A stretch of 64,000 bases of DNA from Candidatus Methylomirabilota bacterium (GTDB lineage Bacteria > Methylomirabilota > Methylomirabilia > Rokubacteriales > CSP1-6), in the NCBI GenBank assembly GCA_035936835.1, contig DASYVT010000199.1:1-64000 (forward strand), in the 5' to 3' direction. How positions within the stretch are numbered: position 1 is the first letter of the stretch; every line of letters starts with the position of its first letter. The notes under the pieces are model-generated. The model did not search any database. It worked only from the letters and a program-made list of their open reading frames with translations, and was not told where the DNA came from. Positions 58,651 through 64,000 of this stretch are shown here, in pieces. Both the position numbers and the translations under genes were made by a program.

Positions 58651-59124
58651 TTATCGACGCTCAAGCACTTTGTAGAGGTGGATCAGGCCCGCCAGCCCGA
58701 TCGAGACCGCCATGAAGTAGACGAAGGGGCCGTAGACGATGCGCAGGACGTCGGTGGCGTCACGGTAGGCCCAGATCCGGTCGGCCTTGATCCAGACCTG
58801 CCAGGCGAGCAGGAACATGATCGCCGCGCATACCCCCTGCACGAGGCCCTCGAGCGCTCGCTGCGCGCGCGAGGGGAGCAGGCGGTCGATGAAATCCATG
58901 AGGGCGTGCTCGTCGGTGAACGACACGAGGGGCAGGCCGGCGAAGATCAGCACCAGCAGCATCAGCTCGGTCACTTCGAAGGCGCCCCGGACCGGGCGGC
59001 TGAAGATGTACCGCGCCACCACGTCCACGAAGGTGAGGAGCATCATGGCGAGGAGAATGACGGAAGCGACGACGCCGAGAAGCGCCTCGACGCGCCGCTC
59101 CCATTTCGCCGCGGGAGCGGTCAC
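58651..59124 (-). CDS. dctQ: TRAP transporter small permease (DctQ)
   Basis: A 157-residue protein with four hydrophobic segments (PF04290). VVASVILLAMMLLTFVDVVA and RYIFSRPVRGAFEVTELMLL are the signature start. The GTG start at 59124 overlaps a mini-frame stop created by a 23-bp tandem duplication of the dctP-dctQ junction. It holds the large permease together with the binding protein. Confidence 0.92.
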   Translation of the reverse strand: MTAPAAKWERRVEALLGVVASVILLAMMLLTFVDVVARYIFSRPVRGAFEVTELMLLVLIFAGLPLVSFTDEHALMDFIDRLLPSRAQRALEGLVQGVCAAIMFLLAWQVWIKADRIWAYRDATDVLRIVYGPFVYFMAVSIGLAGLIHLYKVLERR

Positions 59125-59153
59125 TGGTTAGCCGCGGGAGCGGTCACTGGCCG
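59108..59153 (-). repeat. 23-bp tandem duplication at the dctP-dctQ junction
   Basis: GCCGCGGGAGCGGTCACTGG plus three bases occurs twice in a row (59108-59130 and 59131-59153, 20 of 23 identical). On the minus strand each copy gives a GTGACCGCTCCCGCGG start. The first now leads to an 8-codon frame MTAPAANQ ending in TGA that itself overlaps the second GTG, the true dctQ start. Confidence 0.8.
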
Positions 59154-60172
59154 GCGGCGACCTTCTTCAGCTCCGCGCGGAACTCGGCGAGGATCTTGGC
59201 GGCCTCCACGCCCTTGGCACTGGCCTTCTTGATCCAGTCGTCGACGATGGGGGCGGAGCGCTTCTGCACCTCGGCGACGAACGCCGGGTTGGCGTTGACG
59301 ATCTTGACGCCGGACTTCTTCAGCGCCTCCAGGCCCTTCTTGTCGGCGTCGTCCCACGACGCCCCCGCGAGGCGCGCGATGTGCTCGCCGGAGAGCTTCT
59401 CGATCGCGGCCTGGTCCTCCTTCGACAGCTTGTTCCACTTCTCCTCGTTCATGAAGAACCCGAACGACGAGCTGTACATCCCGCCAGGGAACAGCGTCGC
59501 CTGCTCGAGGACGGTGTCGAGCTTGAAGGACACGATCGACTCGAGCGGGAAGAACACGCCGTCGGCGACACCCGACTGCAACAGCTCGTAGGACTCGGGC
59601 GCGGGCTTCACGAAGGCGGATGTGCCGAGCGCCTTCGCCACTGCCTCGGCGATGCCGCCGCCGGTGCGGATCTTCAAGCCCTGGATGTCGTTGATGCCCG
59701 AGACCGGGCGCTTGGTGAACATCTGGCCCGGGCCGTGCGTGAACACGCCCAGAAGCTTCACGCCCTTGTACTCGTCGACCTTGGCGAAGTACTTCCAGTA
59801 GATGCGCGAGTAGGCGACCGAGTTGACGAGCGCGGTCTCGCCGGCGCCCGGCAGCTCCGCCAGGAGCGGCAGGATGTGCCGCGCCGGCGTGTAGCTCGCA
59901 GTGACGTACGAGAGGTCCACGAGGCCGTCCCTGACCGCGTCGAAGGTGCCGGGCGGCGCCGACGGGTGCTTGGGCAGCATCGTGAACTTGACGCGGCCGT
60001 TGGTGGCCTTCTCGACCTCGGTCGCCCAGCCCTGCAGCACGACGCTCGTCAGGTGGTGCTGGGGCGACACCCAGGAGGACATCGTGAGCGTGGTCTGGGC
60101 GAGCGCGGGCTGGGCGGCGGCGATGACGCCGACGGCCAGAGCGGCGAGTACGATTCTCCCGACGTTGGGCAT
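59144..60172 (-). CDS. dctP: TRAP transporter solute-binding protein (DctP)
   Basis: A 342-residue periplasmic binding protein (PF03480). The signal peptide is IVLAALAVGVIAAAQPALAQ. The conserved arginine region is KIRTGGGIAEAVAKALG, with SFVKPAPESYELLQSGVADG. ATG 60172 has AGGAG upstream. TRAP binding proteins usually take up C4-dicarboxylates, 2-oxo acids or aromatic acids; the Arg contact implies a carboxylate ligand. It heads the operon. Confidence 0.93.
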   Translation of the reverse strand: MPNVGRIVLAALAVGVIAAAQPALAQTTLTMSSWVSPQHHLTSVVLQGWATEVEKATNGRVKFTMLPKHPSAPPGTFDAVRDGLVDLSYVTASYTPARHILPLLAELPGAGETALVNSVAYSRIYWKYFAKVDEYKGVKLLGVFTHGPGQMFTKRPVSGINDIQGLKIRTGGGIAEAVAKALGTSAFVKPAPESYELLQSGVADGVFFPLESIVSFKLDTVLEQATLFPGGMYSSSFGFFMNEEKWNKLSKEDQAAIEKLSGEHIARLAGASWDDADKKGLEALKKSGVKIVNANPAFVAEVQKRSAPIVDDWIKKASAKGVEAAKILAEFRAELKKVAAGQ

Positions 60173-60292
60173 GTGCTCCTCCTCTGTACGGGTGGGACGA
60201 TGGCCTGGCGGCGGGTAGTCTATCGTATGCGCGGCGGCCCCGGACGGGCTAAAATAGGCTACCCATCGAACCTGCGAACAACGGAGGACGTC

Positions 60293-60724
60293 ATGGCGAA
60301 GATCAAGCACATCGCGCTGTCGACCCAGGACCCGGAGAAGACCGCGCGCTTCTACACCGACGTGTTCGGCATGAAGCAGATCGGGCGGGTCGATCATCCG
60401 GCCGTGAGCGGCTACTTTCTCACCGACGGCGACCTCAACCTGGCCGTCCTCAAGTTCAAGAACGATGCGGTGGCGGGAGTCGAGCGAGGCAAGGACTTCT
60501 ACGGTATCCACCACATCGGCTTCAAGGTGGACAGCCTGGAGGCGATCGCCGAACGGCTGGCCGCCGCCGGCTCCGAGCGCCGCGACGACGTCAACGAAGC
60601 GCTCGGCGTCGGGCAGAGCAGTCAGCGCCACGCCAACGTCGAGGTGAAGTACAGCGGCCCGGACGGGGTCATGCTCGACGTCTCTGAGACGGGCTGGGTC
60701 GGCTCCTCGGACTTCCGGCCATAG
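60293..60724 (+). CDS. VOC-family (glyoxalase/extradiol dioxygenase fold) protein
   Basis: A 143-residue protein of the vicinal-oxygen-chelate fold (PF00903). KIKHIALSTQDPEKTARFYT, VFGMKQIGRVDHPAVSGYFL and YGIHHIGFKVDSLEAIAERL are the two half-domain signatures. His in KHIAL and HHIGF are likely metal ligands, with DVSET. GGAGG lies 6 bp upstream of ATG. It may be a lactoylglutathione-lyase-like or dioxygenase-like enzyme. It is followed by a BNR-repeat gene after 27 bp. Confidence 0.9.
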   Translation: MAKIKHIALSTQDPEKTARFYTDVFGMKQIGRVDHPAVSGYFLTDGDLNLAVLKFKNDAVAGVERGKDFYGIHHIGFKVDSLEAIAERLAAAGSERRDDVNEALGVGQSSQRHANVEVKYSGPDGVMLDVSETGWVGSSDFRP

Positions 60725-60751
60725 CCAGCCGCGAACATAGGAGACCACACC

Positions 60752-61816
60752 ATGACCAATCCATCGGCGGCTTCGCACGTCTACGTCGGCGCGGCGCGGT
60801 CCAGCTCAAAGACGCTCGGGGGGATCTTCCGGCGCGCGGACGGCGACGACCGCTGGACGCAGCTGACCAAGGGCCTGCCCGAGGTAACCCAGGTCCAGGC
60901 GATCACCATCCACCCGACGAACCCGGACGTCGTCTATCTCGGCACCCGGAGCGGCCCCTACCGGAGCACGGACCGCGGGGAGCATTGGGAGCGGCTCGGC
61001 TTCCCCGATGACGGCGCCGAAGTCTGGTCCATCCTCGTGCATCCGACCAATCCCCGCATCCTGTACGCCGGCACCTCGCCCGTCGGCGTGTACCGGAGCG
61101 ACGACGGTGGGGACACCTGGCGGCGGCTTCCGAAGGCCGCGCAGCCCGAGCGCGTCAAGATGAAGTCGTTCGTCTGCCGCGTGATGCGCCTCGTGGCGGA
61201 TCCCGCCCGGCCCGAGGAGCTGTACGCGGCGCTCGAAGTCGGCGGCGTCATGCGGAGCCTCGACGCCGGCGAGACGTGGGATGACTGCAGCTCGGACCTG
61301 CTCAAGCTCGCCGAGCTGCCGCATCTCAAGAGCACGATCGACAGCGACAGCCACCTGGAAGGCATGCTCGACGGCCACGCGGTGTGCGTGAGCGCCGCGC
61401 GGCCCGGCACCGTGTTCCTGGCGGTCCGCATGGGCCTGTTCCAGAGCGCCGACCGCGGCGCGAGCTGGCAGAACATGGACATCGGCCGCTTCTCGCCGCT
61501 CACGTACAGCCGTGACATCCTGGTGTCGCCGCACGATCCGCGCGACCTGTACGCCTGCCTGAGCCCCGCGGCGCGAAGCGTGGACGGGTCGCTCTACCGC
61601 AGCCGTGACGTCGGCGAGACCTGGACGCGCTTCGACCACGGCGTCAAGGCCGGGAGCACCATGATGGCGGTGGCGCTGCACAGGGCCGATCCCAACCAGG
61701 TCTACTGCGTCAGCCGCGGCGGGCAGGTCTTCGGCACCCAGGACGGCGGCCGTACGTGGTCCGAGCAGCACCTGCCCGACGGCGTCCAGGACGTCTTCAC
61801 GGTCGCCTGCGGTTGA
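60752..61816 (+). CDS. BNR/Asp-box repeat beta-propeller protein
   Basis: A 354-residue protein of repeated beta-propeller blades with Asp-box turns (STDRGEHW, SDDGGDTW, SLDAGETW, SADRGASW, SRDVGETW, TQDGGRTW), as in Vps10/sialidase-like WD40/YVTN-type proteins. No export signal or catalytic glycosidase motif is seen. It probably binds a ligand or another protein. Its neighbour is the VOC protein. Confidence 0.88.
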   Translation: MTNPSAASHVYVGAARSSSKTLGGIFRRADGDDRWTQLTKGLPEVTQVQAITIHPTNPDVVYLGTRSGPYRSTDRGEHWERLGFPDDGAEVWSILVHPTNPRILYAGTSPVGVYRSDDGGDTWRRLPKAAQPERVKMKSFVCRVMRLVADPARPEELYAALEVGGVMRSLDAGETWDDCSSDLLKLAELPHLKSTIDSDSHLEGMLDGHAVCVSAARPGTVFLAVRMGLFQSADRGASWQNMDIGRFSPLTYSRDILVSPHDPRDLYACLSPAARSVDGSLYRSRDVGETWTRFDHGVKAGSTMMAVALHRADPNQVYCVSRGGQVFGTQDGGRTWSEQHLPDGVQDVFTVACG

Positions 61817-61839
61817 CCGTCAAGGGAAAGGAGGCTTCC

Positions 61840-62130
61840 ATGCCCGCGCTCAGATCCGTTGCCTACGTGCTGCTCGCCGGGCTCCTCGCAGGGTGCTCGC
61901 TCTACGGTACCGACTATCGCCTCTGGCACAAGGCAAACGCATCGAACATGGAGATGAAGAGCGCCCTGTCCGCGTGCGGCCCGGAGTCGCGTGTGGGATC
62001 AGTCGAGGGCAACACCGACCCGCGCACGTACTTCGAAGGGCCGGTGACGCCGGAGCAAACCAGCGCGAATCGCCTCTTTCAACGCTGCATGGTAAGCCGA
62101 GGGTGGTGGGCGCTCCAGCCTCCACTCTGA
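61840..62130 (+). CDS. Small lipoprotein of unknown function
   Basis: A 96-residue protein with a signal peptide and lipobox (VAYVLLAGLLAGCSL). The mature part has two further cysteines, in SACGPESR and FQRCMVSRGWW. The ending with CMVSRGW recalls ACFAARGW of the lipoprotein at 30220. ATG 61840 has AAAGGAGG ahead. It is convergent with the third peroxiredoxin gene, 16 bp apart. Confidence 0.75.
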   Translation: MPALRSVAYVLLAGLLAGCSLYGTDYRLWHKANASNMEMKSALSACGPESRVGSVEGNTDPRTYFEGPVTPEQTSANRLFQRCMVSRGWWALQPPL

Positions 62131-62146
62131 GAGGAGCCTCTACGCG

Positions 62147-62701
62147 TTAGGCCCCGAAATCCTTTAGCGCCTTGAGGACCTCGTCCGCGCTCAGCAGATC
62201 GAGCGAGTTGTCCATGACCTTCACGAATCTGACCGTGCCGGTCTTGTCGATGATGAAGAACGCCCGCTTCGCGTATCGGTAGACCGGGCTGTCCTCCTTC
62301 GTCACCATCGCGCCGTACGCGGGGAGCATCTGGCGCCGGAAATCCGACAGGAGCAGCTGCCTGCTGCCGTTCTCCTTCCGCCACGCGTTGAGAGCGAGGA
62401 AGTGATCCGTGCTGACGCCCACGACCTGGGCGCCCGCGGCTTCGAACTGCGGCAGGGCCGCCTCGAAGCCGTTCAGTTCCTTCGTTCAGGTGGGGGTAAA
62501 CGCCGCGATGAATGTGTAGAGGACCACGGGCCCTTTGGCCGTCAGGTCGGAGAGCTTGATCGGCTTGCCCTCAGGCCCCATGAGCGCGAAGTCGGGCGCC
62601 TTCTCTCCAACCTCGAGCGCTCCGGCCGCGCCCGCAACGACCAAGGCGAGCAGCGCGCCGGCAAGAACACCCAAGATCAGTGACCGTTTCGTGGGCATCA
62701 T
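62147..62701 (-). CDS. prxU: Selenocysteine peroxiredoxin, exported, cysteine-free (copy 3)
   Basis: A 184-residue peroxiredoxin with TGA at 62488-62486 in the peroxidatic position. Signal peptide SLILGVLAGALLALVVAGAA, then [17 protein letters not shown]. The active site reads TFIAAFTPT-UGA-TKELNGF, the classic T-P-x-C(U)-TKE pattern. The frame continues with FEAAGAQVVGVSTDHFLALN, SDFRRQMLPAYGAMV and RYAKRAFFIIDKTGTVRFVK to TAA 62147. The Arg before AFF is the active-site Arg. There is no cysteine in the whole protein. It is more divergent from copies 1 and 2 than they are from each other and stands alone, 44 kb away, beside a small lipoprotein gene and a HicA gene. Confidence 0.9.
62444..62488 (-). 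promoter_or_regulatory. Bacterial SECIS-like hairpin after UGA (copy 3)
   Basis: After UGA, GAACUG (+7 to +12) pairs with CAGUUC (+37 to +42), and CGGC (+15 to +18) with GCCG (+33 to +36); the apical part holds GAGG at +22 to +25. The outer stem sits at nearly the same offset as in copies 1 and 2. The apical geometry is less clear than in those two. Confidence 0.6.
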
Positions 62702-62743
62702 CGTGTCCTCCCGCTGGGAGTATAGCGCACGGCCGCGGGAAGT

Positions 62744-62968
62744 TCACGCATCGCCCCACTCACGCCGGACTTTGGCGCGGTCGAAGCCGATGGACTCCAG
62801 CGAGCGTAGGATCATGCCGAGGTGCTTCTTGCTGAGGTCCTTGGAGCCGTGACCCGGCACCGTCACCTTGCACGTGCCGAGCACGAACTGCTTATGGCTT
62901 GTCTTGCCCGCAGGAACCTGCGCGAAGTTGTTGCGGATGAGCCACTTCTCCAAGTCCATTCGGGTCAT
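62744..62968 (-). CDS. hicA: HicA-like mRNA interferase toxin, orphan
   Basis: A 74-residue protein of the HicA fold (PF07927), a double-stranded-RNA-binding-like RNase. KWLIRNNFAQVPAGKTSHKQ carries the catalytic His after GKTS. VTVPGHGSKDLSKKHLGMIL, then RSLESIGFD, is the family ending. A HicB antitoxin gene is expected next to it, but neither side has one on this strand, so the antitoxin is missing or distant. Confidence 0.8.
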   Translation of the reverse strand: MTRMDLEKWLIRNNFAQVPAGKTSHKQFVLGTCKVTVPGHGSKDLSKKHLGMILRSLESIGFDRAKVRREWGDA

Positions 62969-63016
62969 CGCGTCATCTGCTCTGGAACCTGTTGCTCCAA
63001 CCGGTCAGGGCGCCGG

Positions 63017-63550
63017 TCAGTCCTCGCCCCCGTCGTCCTGCCACGGATCCCCTGACAAGGGCACCGGAAAGCCATAGTCGTAGCGCGCGGTTCGAGGCGT
63101 TGTAGCTGCCAGCGACCCTACCGCTATTGGATGATCCCGCGGCCCAAAGACGAACGGCTCACGCATCGGCCGGCGCGTGAGCGCACCCCCCGGCCGGCCG
63201 ACGGCTCGGGGTTGCGCCGCCTGTAACGCGCCAACCTGCGCGGCCTTGCGAATCGGCACGCCCTCGAGGAAGACACCAACCGCCGGGTCCGCGTACACGC
63301 CGAAGGCGTCCACCAGTGTTCCTCGAACGCCGCTGTGGCTTTCGATCGCGTAGACGATTGCCATGTCGTCCGGATCCGAAACACCCTCGAATCGATGGTA
63401 GGCTCGGATCACCAGCTCGGCCGCGTTGAATGTCTTCCCGCTATCGAGCGCCAGAAGTTTGCCGGCCTTCATTTGGAAGTGCTCGCGGAAGCCCGAACGC
63501 GCCAGATCGTCGACCGCGCTCGCCAGTGTCATGTATCCCGTCTGCGCCAT
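63017..63550 (-). CDS. Small conserved domain protein with extra C-terminal tail
   Basis: The first 100 residues (MTLASAVDDLARSGFREHFQ, RFEGVSDPDDMAIVYAIESH, GVRGTLVDAFGVYADPAVGV) match a small uncharacterised family that databases often mislabel as phosphoribosylpyrophosphate synthetase. The remaining 75 residues are Pro/Arg/Gly rich and look unlike the family. ATG 63550 with GGCGAGG in front is preferred to 63568. The tail may be a run-on after loss of the normal stop. Confidence 0.65.
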   Translation of the reverse strand: MAQTGYMTLASAVDDLARSGFREHFQMKAGKLLALDSGKTFNAAELVIRAYHRFEGVSDPDDMAIVYAIESHSGVRGTLVDAFGVYADPAVGVFLEGVPIRKAAQVGALQAAQPRAVGRPGGALTRRPMREPFVFGPRDHPIAVGSLAATTPRTARYDYGFPVPLSGDPWQDDGGED

Positions 63551-63613
63551 GATCAGCCTCGCCTTCATCTGTAATCATACGCCCGGTATCGAGTGGCGGA
63601 GGCCGGCTGATCA

Positions 63614-64000
63614 TCAGCTGACCGGCTGCACGAGGCGCGGCCCTTCGTTCCCGGGCGATGACACGAGCGTCGATACCGGGTACCCCTCCATGAGCGAAGC
63701 GGGCAGCGGGCGGAGGCACGGCAGCACCGTGGCCGGGTCGGTTACGCGCGCGTCGGTCCAGCGGACCTCGTCGTCCCGCTCGAGGATCACCGGCATCCGG
63801 TTGTGAATCGCGGCCACGAGGTCGTTGGGCGTGGTCGTGATGATGGTGCACGTCGCCGGCGCGGCGGCCTGGGCGTCCGCGGGAGTGCAGAGCCCGGCGA
63901 ACGCGAACACGCCCCCACCCTTGAGCCGCAGATAGTATGGCTGCTTGCGCCTCTGGCCGGGCACAGCCTTCCACTCGTAGAAGCCGTCGGCCGGCACGAG
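63614..64000 (-). CDS. SOS-response-associated peptidase (SRAP/YedK/HMCES), partial
   Basis: The C-terminal 130 residues of a SRAP-family protein (PF02586). The frame runs off the right end of the window. PADGFYEWKAV contains the Glu, and LVAAIHNRMPVIL the His, of the family's active site. ITTTPNDLV is typical. The family crosslinks to abasic sites in single-stranded DNA to protect them; the N-terminal Cys2 of the mature protein lies outside this window. Confidence 0.9.
   Translation of the reverse strand, partial: LVPADGFYEWKAVPGQRRKQPYYLRLKGGGVFAFAGLCTPADAQAAAPATCTIITTTPNDLVAAIHNRMPVILERDDEVRWTDARVTDPATVLPCLRPLPASLMEGYPVSTLVSSPGNEGPRLVQPVS

Noticed and set aside
63017-63550. Annotation as phosphoribosylpyrophosphate synthetase
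   Set aside because: None of the PRPP-binding motifs of the true enzyme are present. The name is a propagated database label for a small domain family.

Overview
The window is high-GC, densely packed bacterial chromosome. The gene mix (many luciferase-like flavin monooxygenases, PF04392-type substrate-binding proteins, amidohydrolases, acyl-CoA dehydrogenases, MFS and ABC/TRAP uptake systems) looks like an uncultured soil or sediment bacterium of the Rokubacteria/Methylomirabilota type. That assignment is inference from gene content only. UGA is used as a stop throughout, and UGG encodes Trp.

Layout: 0.1-0.7 kb, a ribbon-helix-helix regulator with a small partner behind a striking triple 10-bp operator. 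0.7-3.8 kb, a sugar-type ABC importer (binding protein plus two permeases, no ATPase). 4-7.4 kb, an orphan Phd antitoxin, a coupled AraC regulator and DHA2 efflux pump, and a divergent LysE exporter. 7.4-12 kb, a gene graveyard with DUF1345, Uma2, a broken DUF222/HNH gene, TauD dioxygenase, Cu/Zn superoxide dismutase, two remnants of the topoisomerase VI A-subunit gene and a HigBA module. 12-14.6 kb, an MFS transporter and a flavin monooxygenase. 15-19 kb, an operon of exported proteins: two peroxiredoxins, a TlpA thioredoxin, a PF04392 binding protein and a SUMF1 protein. 19.3-22.6 kb, a second ABC importer. 22.9-33.2 kb, a scarred region in which an alpha/beta hydrolase, amidohydrolase and hydratase set was duplicated, truncated and interrupted. 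33.2-60.2 kb, a long catabolic region (Rieske dioxygenase, MBL hydrolase, SDRs, four-enzyme flavin/enolase/CoA-transferase groups, acyl-CoA dehydrogenases, chromate transporter, TRAP importer). 60.3-64 kb, small genes including a third peroxiredoxin, an orphan HicA and a partial SRAP gene.

The main discovery: three peroxiredoxin genes (17672-18235, 18288-18884 and 62147-62701, all minus strand) each carry one in-frame TGA exactly where the peroxidatic cysteine belongs (context P-T-UGA). The frame stays open and conserved for 110-125 codons afterwards. A hairpin follows each TGA at the distance expected of a bacterial SECIS element. In the first two genes the stems differ by compensatory changes while the AGGAA loop is identical. 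These are almost certainly exported selenocysteine peroxiredoxins. None of the three proteins contains a single cysteine, so an external thiol must resolve them. A TlpA-type thioredoxin with a CLEC motif starts 2 bp after one of them.

The operon is flanked by a roughly 50-bp direct repeat (14716 and 19094). The catabolic half appears to channel small organic acids or aromatic/cyclic compounds from TRAP or ABC uptake through ring hydroxylation, hydratase, hydrolase and acyl-CoA steps. The actual substrate cannot be read from the sequence.
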